A stretch of DNA of 64,000 bases from contig NZ_VOAY01000004.1 in assembly GCF_008369125.1 (NCBI RefSeq), forward strand, positions 434,001 through 498,000, read 5' to 3'. Below are positions 44,048 to 52,401 of the stretch, piece by piece. The position numbers and the translations under genes are program-made. The number at the start of each line of letters is the position of its first letter. Position 1 is the stretch's first letter. The notes beneath the pieces were generated by a model that saw only the letters and a program-made list of their open reading frames with translations, did no database searches and had not been told where the DNA came from. Origin of the DNA: Allopusillimonas sp008369125. Lineage in GTDB: Bacteria > Pseudomonadota > Gammaproteobacteria > Burkholderiales > Burkholderiaceae_B.

Positions 44048-45091
44048 ATGGAACAAACCATGACACACGACGCGACCCAGCGTCTTGCTACATTGCAACA
44101 ATGGCTGCATGACCTGCCCGAAAGCCTGGGACTCGTTCCCGAGACGCTGCAACCGGCGTCAAGTGATGCCAGCTTTCGCCACTACTACCGTATTGACGCC
44201 AGCCAGGGGCCTGTCATCATCATGGATGCTCCGCCTCCGCACGAAGACTGTAGCCCCTTCGTCGATGTCAGCCAACGCCTGGCGAAGGCGGGCCTGAACG
44301 TGCCGAAAATACTGGCGCAAAACCTGGCGCAAGGCTTTCTGCTGCTATCTGACCTGGGCAATAGCACGTTTTACCAGGCTATCCAGAGCGGGCTGCCTGA
44401 CTCACGCCTACAGGCCATGTATAAGGGCGCCATCGGCGCGCTGGTACAGATGCAGCACGCCGATGCTACCGGCCTGGCACATTATGACGTCGTGCGACTG
44501 CAGCAAGAGCTTACTGTATTTCCAGAGTGGTATGCGCAAAAACATTGCCAGAGTCCGCTCAGCGATGCCGAGCAGACAGCACTAGCCAGCATCTTTGACA
44601 CCCTGGTTCAAGACAACGCCCGTCAACCCTCGGTGCTGGTGCATCGCGATTTTCATTCGCCCAACCTCATGGTGGGCCCCGATGACGCCTGCCCTGGCGT
44701 TATCGATCACCAAGATGCACTTTTCGGCCCCATCACGTACGACATCGCGTCACTGGTCATGGATGCCCGCACAACCTGGGAAGAGCCACAGCAACTTGAC
44801 TGGGCTATCCGCTACTGGGAGGCCGCCCGCGCCGCAGGCCTGCCTGTGGATGACGATTTCGCGTCATTTCACCGTGCCTACGAATGGATGAGCCTTCAAC
44901 GTAATCTTCGTATTCTCGGGGTCTTTGCGCGGCTGTCGCACCGAGATGGCAAGCATCATTATCTTGACCACATTCCCCGCGTCAGTAGCTATACACGGCA
45001 AGTGGCCAACCGATACGGCGTATTCCGTCCACTGTTGCGTATTCTCGACAGGCTTGAAAACCATCAAACCACTACAGGTTTCACGTTTTGA
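44048..45091 (+). CDS. amgK: N-acetylmuramate/N-acetylglucosamine kinase AmgK
   Basis: AmgK phosphorylates MurNAc at the anomeric carbon in the peptidoglycan recycling bypass that leads to UDP-MurNAc. The 347-aa aminoglycoside-phosphotransferase-like protein has the catalytic HRDFHSPNLMV loop and the metal-binding IDHQDALFGPITYDIASL motif. It overlaps murU by one base (TGATG) and is divergent from lptD, the same neighbourhood as in Pseudomonas. The route makes cells less dependent on MurA and so affects fosfomycin sensitivity. Confidence 0.93.
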   Translation: MEQTMTHDATQRLATLQQWLHDLPESLGLVPETLQPASSDASFRHYYRIDASQGPVIIMDAPPPHEDCSPFVDVSQRLAKAGLNVPKILAQNLAQGFLLLSDLGNSTFYQAIQSGLPDSRLQAMYKGAIGALVQMQHADATGLAHYDVVRLQQELTVFPEWYAQKHCQSPLSDAEQTALASIFDTLVQDNARQPSVLVHRDFHSPNLMVGPDDACPGVIDHQDALFGPITYDIASLVMDARTTWEEPQQLDWAIRYWEAARAAGLPVDDDFASFHRAYEWMSLQRNLRILGVFARLSHRDGKHHYLDHIPRVSSYTRQVANRYGVFRPLLRILDRLENHQTTTGFTF

Positions 45092-45801
45092 TGCGAGCCA
45101 TGATTCTTGCGGCCGGTCGCGGCACTCGCATGCGGCCTCTCACCGACACCACCCCAAAGCCCTTGCTACCTGTCGGCGGCAAGCCGCTTATCGTCTGGCA
45201 CATACAGCGTCTCGTTCATGCCGGCCTCACTGACATCATTATCAACCACGCCTGGCTGGGCTCAAAAATCGAACAAACCCTGAAAGACGGTTCGCAGTTT
45301 GGTGCCCGACTACAGTATTCGGCCGAACCCGCAGGCGGCCTTGAAACCGCAGGTGGCATTGCACAAGCCCTTGATTTTTTTCAAGACCAACCGTTTCTTG
45401 TCGTTAATGGCGACGTATGGAGCGATTGGCAACCCTCTGAAGCCATTCAACAGGGCCAGCGTCTGCTTACTGAAAATCATCTAGCATGGCTGCTCATGGC
45501 AGACAACCCTCCTCAACACCCCGAGGGTGATTTCGTACTGGACACAGATGGCAGGCTAACCGACAAACCAGGCAACACAGCCGACTCGCGCGCTCACCCT
45601 CTCACCTTTGCAGGCATTGGTGTGTATCAACCCACTCTGTTCCATTCTGTACAAAAAGGGGAATTTGCCAAGCTCGCGCCTTTGCTGCGTCAGGCGATGC
45701 AAGCGGGTATGGTTGTCGGCATGCACCATAGCGGCCAATGGGAAGATGTTGGCACCCCGGCACGTCTAGCCTCGTTAGACCGCCGCCTCAGCGCTGGCTA
45801 A
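45091..45801 (+). CDS. murU: N-acetylmuramate alpha-1-phosphate uridylyltransferase MurU
   Basis: MurU couples MurNAc-1-phosphate to UTP, giving UDP-MurNAc. The 236-aa protein has the nucleotidyltransferase start MILAAGRGTRMRPLTDTTPKPLLPVGGKPLI, the NGDVW motif and a C-terminal EDVGTPARLASLDRRL. The ATG at 45091 overlaps the amgK stop. Together with amgK it forms the complete recycling shortcut; it receives MurNAc from the lytic transglycosylase and anhydro-sugar pathway. Confidence 0.94.
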   Translation: MRAMILAAGRGTRMRPLTDTTPKPLLPVGGKPLIVWHIQRLVHAGLTDIIINHAWLGSKIEQTLKDGSQFGARLQYSAEPAGGLETAGGIAQALDFFQDQPFLVVNGDVWSDWQPSEAIQQGQRLLTENHLAWLLMADNPPQHPEGDFVLDTDGRLTDKPGNTADSRAHPLTFAGIGVYQPTLFHSVQKGEFAKLAPLLRQAMQAGMVVGMHHSGQWEDVGTPARLASLDRRLSAG

Positions 45802-46153
45802 ATATATGGCTAGACAATCGCCGAACCCCAGTACGGCAGTTAACTTTCCACAAGCCCCGCGTGCACACTACCACCCTGCAACGATGACCTCACTGCTTAT
45901 TTCCACAGGCGACTCACCTACTGGCCCCGCCAGGAAAGATGGGACGCGCTTGGCCGAGCAGCAGCCTCACGTTAAACTTTATAGGGTCTCGTACCGTGAA
46001 AAACAGCGTGACAATATGTTTCAACGGTATTCATAATGAAACGAGCCCTGCCTGACGCTGTAACACTAACGCATTCCGGGCTATTCTCTAACGTTTTCTT
46101 GCTGCGCACATCAATCTGCGCGCGCTTTCAGCAACAAAAGGAATACTCAATTT
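45802..46153. other. Gene-free region between murU and the DUF6776 gene
   Basis: About 350 bp with short overlapping frames that lack ribosome binding sites and recognisable content. It probably holds the promoter of the next gene; nothing else was seen. Confidence 0.35.
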
Positions 46154-46855
46154 ATGTTTGGTCGTCAGCAACGCCATGTTTTCAAGCCCACCGCTTACGG
46201 AGCTACTCGACGTACCCGGCGCATTCCGCGCTGGCTGGTGCTCTTGCTTACAGGCATCGTTCTTGGCGCAGGCGGACTGCTCTTTCTGCAAAAAAGCTAC
46301 GGCCCCACGCGCCTCACAGTGGAGCAGTCAGAACAGCTGCACTATGATCTGAACAGTCTGGGCATGGACAAACAGCGTCTGCAGTCAGAGCTTACAAAAA
46401 CCACACGAGAGCTTGCCGAGGCTACCGCCAAGGTTGAGTCTCAGGGAAAATCGCTTTCACAGGCGCAAGCGCAGATCGCAAAACAAATCGGGGACATCAA
46501 GATGTTCGCCGAGGCCATGCCCGCAGACCCTCGCGGTACATCGCCAGGCATTCGCGCGGCAACATTTGGCTTCGACAACAACAAACTTACATATCAGATT
46601 CTGGTCATGCAAGACGCAGGCAAAACAGCGATATTCAATGGCAATGCCGAGTTTACCGTTGCCGGACGCTACAGCAACGGCAAATCGGGCAGCATTACCT
46701 TGCCGCCGTTTGAACTGGCGTTGGAGCGTTACGTACAAGCCGAAGGCGAGTTGGATCTGCCCGAGGGTTTCCGCCCACGTCAGGTCACCGTCAAAATTCG
46801 TCGCGATGGCGCTGAAAAAATTGTGGCAACCCGCACCTTGATTGTCTCAAAGTAA
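46154..46855 (+). CDS. DUF6776-like membrane protein with coiled coil
   Basis: The 233-aa protein has a basic N-terminus, one membrane segment (about residues 25-45), a coiled-coil region (SEQLHYDLNSLGMDKQRLQS to SQAQAQIAKQ) and a C-terminal beta-rich domain that ends in ATRTLIVSK. This layout matches betaproteobacterial proteins of the DUF6776 group, whose role is unknown. It is convergent with the glutamine transporter operon. Confidence 0.65.
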   Translation: MFGRQQRHVFKPTAYGATRRTRRIPRWLVLLLTGIVLGAGGLLFLQKSYGPTRLTVEQSEQLHYDLNSLGMDKQRLQSELTKTTRELAEATAKVESQGKSLSQAQAQIAKQIGDIKMFAEAMPADPRGTSPGIRAATFGFDNNKLTYQILVMQDAGKTAIFNGNAEFTVAGRYSNGKSGSITLPPFELALERYVQAEGELDLPEGFRPRQVTVKIRRDGAEKIVATRTLIVSK

Positions 46856-46867
46856 AGCGCCAAACAC

Positions 46868-47596
46868 TCAGGCTACGTGCTGTAAAAACTCGCGCAAGCG
46901 CTGGCTGGGCGGGTTGTCCAGCAATTCGCCCGGAGGCCCATCTTCGGCAATTTTGCCCTGGTCTATAAAAATAAGCCGGGTACCCACTTTACGCGCGAAA
47001 CCCATTTCGTGCGTCACCACAATCATGGTCATGCCCTCTTCGGCCACATCTTGCATAACGGTCAAAACCTCATGCCGCAGCTCGGGATCGAGTGCCGAGG
47101 TGGGCTCGTCAAACAGCATGAGTATGGGCCGAATGGCAAGCGCCCGGGCAATCGCCACGCGTTGCTGCTGTCCACCTGACAATTCTCCAGGATAGCTATT
47201 TACCTTGGCTGCCAGGCCAACTTTGTCGAGCAAGGCCATGGCTTCCTCACGCGCTTTGGCCTTGCCAACACCACGCGTATGCAGCGGCCCGAACATCACG
47301 TTTTCCAGGGCAGTGAGCTGCGGAAACAGGTTAAATTGCTGAAAAACCATGCCCGCTTCGCGACGCAGCTCACGAACCTGTGCGCTCTTGCCACGTACAC
47401 TCAGGCCATTGACCGTAAGGTCACCGTCTTCAATGGTTTCAAGCACATTAATGCAACGCAGCATGGTTGATTTGCCCGAGCCCGAAGGGCCAACAATAAC
47501 AACGACCTCACCTTTATCGACGGTAAGGTCAATGCCATTGAGTACCGTTGTATCGCCAAACCGCTTAACGACGTTTTTGAATTCGACGATGCTCAT
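46868..47596 (-). CDS. glnQ: Polar amino acid ABC transporter ATPase (GlnQ-like)
   Basis: This 242-aa ATPase has Walker A VGPSGSGKST, signature LSGGQQQRVAIARAL, Walker B MLFDEPTSALDPEL and the H-loop VVTHEMGFA. These are typical of the amino-acid (PAAT) import family. It follows the permease gene with a four-base overlap and pairs with the upstream binding protein. The glutamine assignment comes from the binding protein. Confidence 0.9.
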   Translation of the reverse strand: MSIVEFKNVVKRFGDTTVLNGIDLTVDKGEVVVIVGPSGSGKSTMLRCINVLETIEDGDLTVNGLSVRGKSAQVRELRREAGMVFQQFNLFPQLTALENVMFGPLHTRGVGKAKAREEAMALLDKVGLAAKVNSYPGELSGGQQQRVAIARALAIRPILMLFDEPTSALDPELRHEVLTVMQDVAEEGMTMIVVTHEMGFARKVGTRLIFIDQGKIAEDGPPGELLDNPPSQRLREFLQHVA

Positions 47597-48465
47597 ACAA
47601 TTTGCGTCCTGTGTTCAATAACTTTGAGCGCGAGCGCAATAATACCCGTGAGAATCAGATAAATCACAGCCACGGCCCCCCAGATCTCCACTGCCCTGAA
47701 ATTACCAGCGATAATTTCCTGGCCTTGCCTCGTAAGCTCGGCCACGCCAATTACAATAAATAGTGACGAGTCTTTAAGACTGATAATGCACTGGTTGCCC
47801 ATGGCCGGAATCATGCGGCGCAGTGCAACCGGGCCGATTATGTATGCCAATATCTTGTAAAACGGCAGCCCCATGGCCTGCCCCGCCTCTTTCAGGCCCT
47901 TAGGCACTGACAGCAGGCCTCCCCGCACAATTTCGGCTATATAAGCGCCCGAGTTGATAACCAGAGTAAAAATGGCAGCCGGTACCGCTTCGATGCGCCA
48001 TCCAAAAATAAGCGGAACAGCAAAATAAATAAACATGACCTGCACCACAATGGGCGTGCCGCGTATCACCAAAATATACACTTGCGACAAAAAAGACAAT
48101 GCAGCAGGTATGTATGAGGCAAAGCGCCAGATCAAGATAACGGCAACCAGCACCTGCATCGCCGTCCAGGCCCAACCCGGCACACTTAATATGGCACCCA
48201 GCCAGGCCAGCAGCTTCCACAAGAGTGTCAGCACAATCAGGGTGACAACCGCCACAGCAAGACTTTTCCAGGTAACCTGCACCCGCACATAGGTGGTTGT
48301 GACCCCCGTCAGAAAACCTATGGCTGTGCCACCAACGAGGCCCAGTAAGGTAATCTGAATGGTAAGCTTGGTACCTTCCCAAAGGCTGGGCATTGCAGCC
48401 CAGATGACAGACCAGTCAAATTCCACGTTAATCGCCTTAAAAAGTGCAGAGCTGTTCTGCAGCAC
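47593..48465 (-). CDS. glnP: Polar amino acid ABC transporter permease (GlnP-like)
   Basis: The 290-aa permease has the PAAT-type TSLWEGTKLTIQITLL-like start, the RGTPIVVQVMFIYFAVPL motif and the EAA loop EAGQAMGLPFYKILAYIIGPVALRRMIP. It is about 60-70 residues longer than usual. Two extra hydrophobic stretches are inserted after the first membrane segment (around residues 65-120). It lies between the binding protein and the ATPase genes and forms one operon with them. Confidence 0.88.
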   Translation of the reverse strand: MLQNSSALFKAINVEFDWSVIWAAMPSLWEGTKLTIQITLLGLVGGTAIGFLTGVTTTYVRVQVTWKSLAVAVVTLIVLTLLWKLLAWLGAILSVPGWAWTAMQVLVAVILIWRFASYIPAALSFLSQVYILVIRGTPIVVQVMFIYFAVPLIFGWRIEAVPAAIFTLVINSGAYIAEIVRGGLLSVPKGLKEAGQAMGLPFYKILAYIIGPVALRRMIPAMGNQCIISLKDSSLFIVIGVAELTRQGQEIIAGNFRAVEIWGAVAVIYLILTGIIALALKVIEHRTQIV

Positions 48466-48535
48466 CGGTGTTTCTGAACGAAAAACGGCGACCCGGTGTT
48501 TTCACCCGATCGCCGTACAAACAAAAGCGACTCGA

Positions 48536-49300
48536 TCAATCGACCTTTGCGGCCTTGTCACCAAACCATTTGGTATACAACTCGTCATACTTGCCGTTAT
48601 CGTGCAGAGCCTTGAGCGCCTTGTTTACCGTTGGCACGAGATCGCTACCTTTGGGGAAAGCAATGCCATAGTAGTCGCCACTTTTTAGTGCCCCAACAAC
48701 CTTTACACGGCCCTTGCCACCCGTATTGGCGTAATACTGCACATTGGGCGTGTCGTGCACAACTGCGTCGACGCGGTTGGTCGCGAGTTCGAGAAATGCG
48801 TTGTCAATGTTGGGAAACAGCTTGAGCTTGGCCTGAGGCACGTTTTCTTTCAGATAATCGACAGTGGCTGTGCCTATTTTTACTGCCACAGTTTTACCTT
48901 CAAGGTCTTTGGCAGTTTTGATGTCGTTGGTCGCGTTATTGACCAGAATAGCCAGGCCGCTTTCATAATACGGGTCGGAGAAATCAATGACTTTTTTACG
49001 ATCGTCACGTATGGTAATGCCGGCCAGCGCAGCATCAATGTTACCCGTCTGAAGGCCGGGAATAATGCCGTTGAAGTCCATGGGCTGCAGCTTGTACTTA
49101 AGGCCAGCCTCTTTGGCGATGGCGTCCCACAGATCAATATCGAAACCGGTGTACTTGCCGTCTTGCTTGAACTCAAATGGCACAAACGCCGTATCGGTCG
49201 CAACCAGCAGTTCCTTCTCTTGTGCCGAGACATGCATGGCAGGTAGCGCCATTGCCAGCGTCAAACCGACCAGTACAGCTTTGACTTTATTCTTGAACAT
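48536..49300 (-). CDS. glnH: Glutamine-type periplasmic substrate-binding protein
   Basis: This 254-aa SBP_bac_3 protein has a signal peptide cleaved near AMHVSAQ. The ligand-binding core includes TAFVPFEFKQDGKYTGFDIDLWDAIA, AGITIRDDRKKVIDFSDPYYESGL and a YYGIAFPKGSDLVPTVNKAL end. The order and spacing closely resemble E. coli GlnH, so glutamine is the likely ligand. The ATG at 49300 has a GGAGG-type site just upstream; a frame extending further into the leader has no family character. Confidence 0.92.
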   Translation of the reverse strand: MFKNKVKAVLVGLTLAMALPAMHVSAQEKELLVATDTAFVPFEFKQDGKYTGFDIDLWDAIAKEAGLKYKLQPMDFNGIIPGLQTGNIDAALAGITIRDDRKKVIDFSDPYYESGLAILVNNATNDIKTAKDLEGKTVAVKIGTATVDYLKENVPQAKLKLFPNIDNAFLELATNRVDAVVHDTPNVQYYANTGGKGRVKVVGALKSGDYYGIAFPKGSDLVPTVNKALKALHDNGKYDELYTKWFGDKAAKVD

Positions 49301-49410
49301 AGAGGAGGCTCCTTTGCAAAAAGAGTATGGTAACCGAAAGCCATTTAAGGGCTGGCGGGAAAACCCTGCAAAAAACACCAAAAACGTGGCCAAACAAGGG
49401 TAATCCCGCA

Positions 49411-49455
49411 ATAAAAACAGCATGAACTGCCATCCGTGGAAGGCACTTCATGCTG
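49411..49455 (-). terminator. Terminator after the metNIQ operon
   Basis: On the minus strand a 14-bp stem with one mismatch (CAGCATGAA..GCC against its complement at 49418-49431) with a 10-nt loop is followed by TTTTTAT. It lies downstream of metQ, so it ends the methionine importer transcript before glnH. Confidence 0.8.
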
Positions 49456-49488
49456 TATGGGCAAACTGACACATCTCGTATACCGGCC

Positions 49489-49510
49489 GCCTTGCCCTAT
49501 TGGGCAAGGC
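49489..49510. repeat. Perfect hairpin downstream of metQ
   Basis: GCCTTGCCC, TATT and GGGCAAGGC form a 9-bp perfect stem just after the metQ stop. It lacks a T-run and lies before the stronger terminator, so it may protect the mRNA 3' end. Confidence 0.45.
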
Positions 49511-49536
49511 CAAATCGTGCATTGCTCAAGAAAACA

Positions 49537-50325
49537 TCAAAATGCAGGAACAATCGCGCCTTTGTACTGGGTTTTGATAAATTCGCGGGTATCAGCGCTA
49601 TTCAAGGCCTGGACCAGCTTTTTGACAGCCGGGTCATCTTTTTTTGCGGGCGTTGTCACAATGATATTGGCGTAAGGCGAATCAGCACCTTCTATGAACA
49701 ACGCATCTTTGAGAGGGTTAAGGCCCGCCTCCAGCGCATAGTTGGTATTGATCAACGCAAGGTCAACGTCAGGCAATACACGGGGCAGTGTCGCTGCCTC
49801 AAGCTCGCGAAACTTAAGCTTCTTGGGGTTTTCGACCACGTCACGCGATGTAGCCAAAATATTGGATGGGTCTTTCAGCTTGAGCAGCCCCTCTTTCTGC
49901 AACAACAGCAACGCCCGCGCCCCATTGGAAGGGTCATTAGGCAGAGCAACCAAGGCTCCCTCTTTTAGATCAGCAATATTTTTGATTTTTGTAGAATATG
50001 CACCAAAGGGCTCGACATGAACCAGCCCCACGGTAACGAGCTTGGTGCCGTGCTCCTTATTGAACGAATCAAGATAAGGCTGGTGCTGGAAAAAATTAAC
50101 ATCGATATGCCCATCGGCAACCTGTTGATTTGGCTGCACGTAGTCAGTAAACACTTTGATATCGAGTTCAACACCCTCTTTGGCCAATATTGGCTTGACG
50201 TGTTCAAGCAGTTCGGCATGCGGAACCGGCGTTGCTGCAACGCTAAGTTTTTCGGCATGAACCGGGCCTGCCAGCACGGCGGCAATACCCAAGGCAAGGG
50301 CGGGGACGAATTTTTTGAGCAACAT
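49537..50325 (-). CDS. metQ: Methionine-binding protein MetQ
   Basis: The 262-aa protein is of the NlpA/MetQ type: a signal peptide ending in VHA, then the VAATPVPHAELLEHVKPILAKEG start, the FFQHQPYLDSFN motif and the VDLALINTNYALEAGL block. There is no cysteine at the cleavage site, so it appears to be soluble in the periplasm rather than a lipoprotein. The start ATG at 50325 has an AGGAG site six bases upstream. It is the last gene of metN-metI-metQ. Confidence 0.95.
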   Translation of the reverse strand: MLLKKFVPALALGIAAVLAGPVHAEKLSVAATPVPHAELLEHVKPILAKEGVELDIKVFTDYVQPNQQVADGHIDVNFFQHQPYLDSFNKEHGTKLVTVGLVHVEPFGAYSTKIKNIADLKEGALVALPNDPSNGARALLLLQKEGLLKLKDPSNILATSRDVVENPKKLKFRELEAATLPRVLPDVDLALINTNYALEAGLNPLKDALFIEGADSPYANIIVTTPAKKDDPAVKKLVQALNSADTREFIKTQYKGAIVPAF

Positions 50326-50344
50326 GAGCAACTCCTGAGTGAGC

Positions 50345-51004
50345 TTATTTGCGGTTCAGCCTGGCGACAAGCCTGTCGCCAAACACTTGTAAAAGCTGAA
50401 CCATGACAACAAGAATGACAACCGTCACGACCATGACGTCTGTCTGGTAACGCTGATAACCAAATCGCAGGGCCAGGTCACCCAGCCCTCCACCGCCAAT
50501 TACTCCTGACATCGCCGAGTAACCGACCAGCGCAATGGCGGTGACAATGACGGCCGCCACAATACCTGTGGTGGCTTCAGGCACCAGCGCCATCAATACG
50601 GTCTGGCGGGAATTCGCGCCCATGGCGCGGCAGGCTTCTGATACACCGGGATCAAGTTCGCGCAGGACATTTTCTACCAAGCGGGCAAAAAATGGGGCGG
50701 CGCTGGCCACCAGTGGGGGAATCGCCCCCTGCACACCCAGCGAGGTGCCTGCCAGAACGCGCGTGAACGGGATCATGACGATGAGCAAAATGAGAAACGG
50801 CACGGAGCGCAACACGTTTACAACAAACGACAGCACATGATAAACCGGCGCGTTATCGAGTAACTGGTGCTTGCTTGTCAGAAACAGCACAATGCCCAGC
50901 GGCAAGCCAATGATGATCGTGAACAGCAACGAAAACCCTGTCATCAAGAAGGTATCTACGGTCGCTTCCCAGATGAGCGGCCAGTCTACGTTTGAAAACA
51001 TCAT
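50345..51004 (-). CDS. metI: Methionine ABC transporter permease MetI
   Basis: The 219-aa permease has about five membrane segments, the LPLGIVLFLTSKHQL motif, the NVLRSVPFLILLIVMIPFTR block and the EAA-like loop SEACRAMGANSRQTVLMALVPEA. The ATG at 51004 overlaps the metN stop by ATGA; a frame that starts 18 bases earlier would lie inside metN. It forms the membrane channel of the D/L-methionine importer. Confidence 0.95.
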   Translation of the reverse strand: MMFSNVDWPLIWEATVDTFLMTGFSLLFTIIIGLPLGIVLFLTSKHQLLDNAPVYHVLSFVVNVLRSVPFLILLIVMIPFTRVLAGTSLGVQGAIPPLVASAAPFFARLVENVLRELDPGVSEACRAMGANSRQTVLMALVPEATTGIVAAVIVTAIALVGYSAMSGVIGGGGLGDLALRFGYQRYQTDVMVVTVVILVVMVQLLQVFGDRLVARLNRK

Positions 51005-52011
51005 GCCCTGAGTACCTCGCATTCAACACCTTCGGAAGCAAACAGCGATTCCAGCTGCTGCAACGCCGACGAGGCGCCCTGTGCCGCGATCACAAGCTGG
51101 CCATAGGGCGTGCCCTTGATGCTGCCCACCGAACCCTGCAAAATGCTCAGATCAACGCTCAACTCGCGGCTAACTCGGCTTAGCATGGGCTGCACAGTTG
51201 CGTCGCCCCGAAAACTAAGCCGCACCAGCCGCCCTTGCACCTGGTGCGCCATATCACGCCAACCCTCGGCGTCAATACCGCTTTCGGAAAGCAGAGACTG
51301 AGTAACCGGGTGCTGTGGATGCAGAAAAACATCTAGCACGTCACCTGCTTCAACAATAATGCCAGCATCAATGACTGCTACCTTGTCACACACACTGCGT
51401 ATGACATCCATGCCATGCGTAATGAGGACAATGGTGAGGCCCAGACGCTTGTTGATGTCGAGCAGCAATCGAAGAATCGACTGTGTGGTCTCGGGGTCTA
51501 GCGCTGAGGTGGCTTCGTCACACAGTAAAAGCTCAGGGTGGTTGGCCAGTGCGCGGGCAATGCCTACGCGCTGCTGCTGCCCGCCCGATAATTGGCGAGG
51601 ATACTTGTTGGCATGATCGGTAAGCCCCACCAGGTCCAGCATCTCTTGCGCACGCTTAATCTGGCTGGCACGGTCAAGCCCTGCCAGCTTAAGCGGAAAC
51701 CTAACGTTATCCAGTACGGTGCGTGAACGCAGCAGGTTGAAATGCTGAAATACCATGCCTACGCGATGCCGGAAAACACGCAACTGGGCGTCGTTGTACT
51801 GTGTAATGTCTTCACCGCTGACAACAACACGCCCCTGGGTTGGGCGTTCGAGCAGGTTAAGCATGCGGATAAGCGTGCTTTTACCCGCGCCGGAGCGGCC
51901 AATAATGCCAAAGATTTCTCCCTGAGCAATAGTCAGGTCGACTCCCGCCAGCGCATGCGAAACACGGCCTGGCGAAGCATAAGTTTTGTGGATGTTTTCT
52001 AGGAGGATCAA
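51001..52011 (-). CDS. metN: Methionine ABC transporter ATPase MetN
   Basis: The 336-aa ATPase has Walker A IGRSGAGKST, the signature LSGGQQQRVGIARAL, Walker B LLCDEATSALDPET and the H-loop VLITHGMDVI. The C-terminal NIL domain (LVRLSFRGDATVQPMLSRVSRE, GTPYGQLVIAAQG) binds methionine and inhibits transport, by family knowledge. It is the first gene of the operon; no SAM riboswitch was recognised upstream. Confidence 0.97.
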   Translation of the reverse strand: MILLENIHKTYASPGRVSHALAGVDLTIAQGEIFGIIGRSGAGKSTLIRMLNLLERPTQGRVVVSGEDITQYNDAQLRVFRHRVGMVFQHFNLLRSRTVLDNVRFPLKLAGLDRASQIKRAQEMLDLVGLTDHANKYPRQLSGGQQQRVGIARALANHPELLLCDEATSALDPETTQSILRLLLDINKRLGLTIVLITHGMDVIRSVCDKVAVIDAGIIVEAGDVLDVFLHPQHPVTQSLLSESGIDAEGWRDMAHQVQGRLVRLSFRGDATVQPMLSRVSRELSVDLSILQGSVGSIKGTPYGQLVIAAQGASSALQQLESLFASEGVECEVLRA

Positions 52012-52241
52012 GATGACAGCTTTCAGGGAACAAGCGTATGCTACAAAAAAACGCCTGCCTAATTTAACATAACAGATATTATCAAATTAGTAATTTCTTA
52101 TAGCCCACAGACATATAAACCGTTGCGGGCATACCTTGCCAATAAGGCAGCACTTGCATCAGCCGCACGCTATGCCTATGGTATGCAGTAACGGCGCAAC
52201 CCATCAACAAAACATGCACGTAGACTGAGCATATTGCTGGC

Positions 52242-52270
52242 AAAAAAAAACCAGCCACGAGGGCTGGTTT
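52242..52270 (-). terminator. Terminator of tRNA-Lys
   Basis: On the minus strand AAACCAGCC, a CTCGT loop and GGCTGGTTT are followed by a run of T residues. It lies a dozen bases past the tRNA-Lys 3' end. Confidence 0.92.
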
Positions 52271-52281
52271 CCAAAACAGGT

Positions 52282-52357
52282 TGGTGGGTCGTGCGCGGCT
52301 CGAACGCGCGACCAACGGATTAAAAGTCCGGTGCTCTACCAACTGAGCTAACGACCC
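52282..52357 (-). tRNA. tRNA-Lys (TTT)
   Basis: The 76-nt gene on the minus strand has acceptor GGGTCGT/ACGACCC, the D arm TTAGCTCAGTTGGTAGAGC, anticodon loop CTTTTAA with anticodon TTT, a CGTTCGAGCCG T arm and an encoded CCA. Confidence 0.97.
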
Positions 52358-52360
52358 AAC

Positions 52361-52401
52361 CGAAGAAGCGAGATTATGAACGAATATTTTTCAGCTGTCA
52401 A
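52361..52401 (-). promoter_or_regulatory. Promoter of tRNA-Lys
   Basis: On the minus strand TTGACA (52396-52401) and CATAAT (52373-52378) are 17 bp apart. The 18 bases from the -10 box to the start region are identical to those before tRNA-Ala (22515-22532), a shared GC-containing discriminator of the type used in stringently controlled promoters. Confidence 0.88.

Noticed and set aside
45806..46036. A 76-codon reading frame after murU
   Set aside because: No family similarity and no good ribosome binding site; it lies in a probable promoter region.
52012..52241. SAM or SAH riboswitch upstream of metN
   Set aside because: No recognisable riboswitch core was found in this short AT-rich leader.
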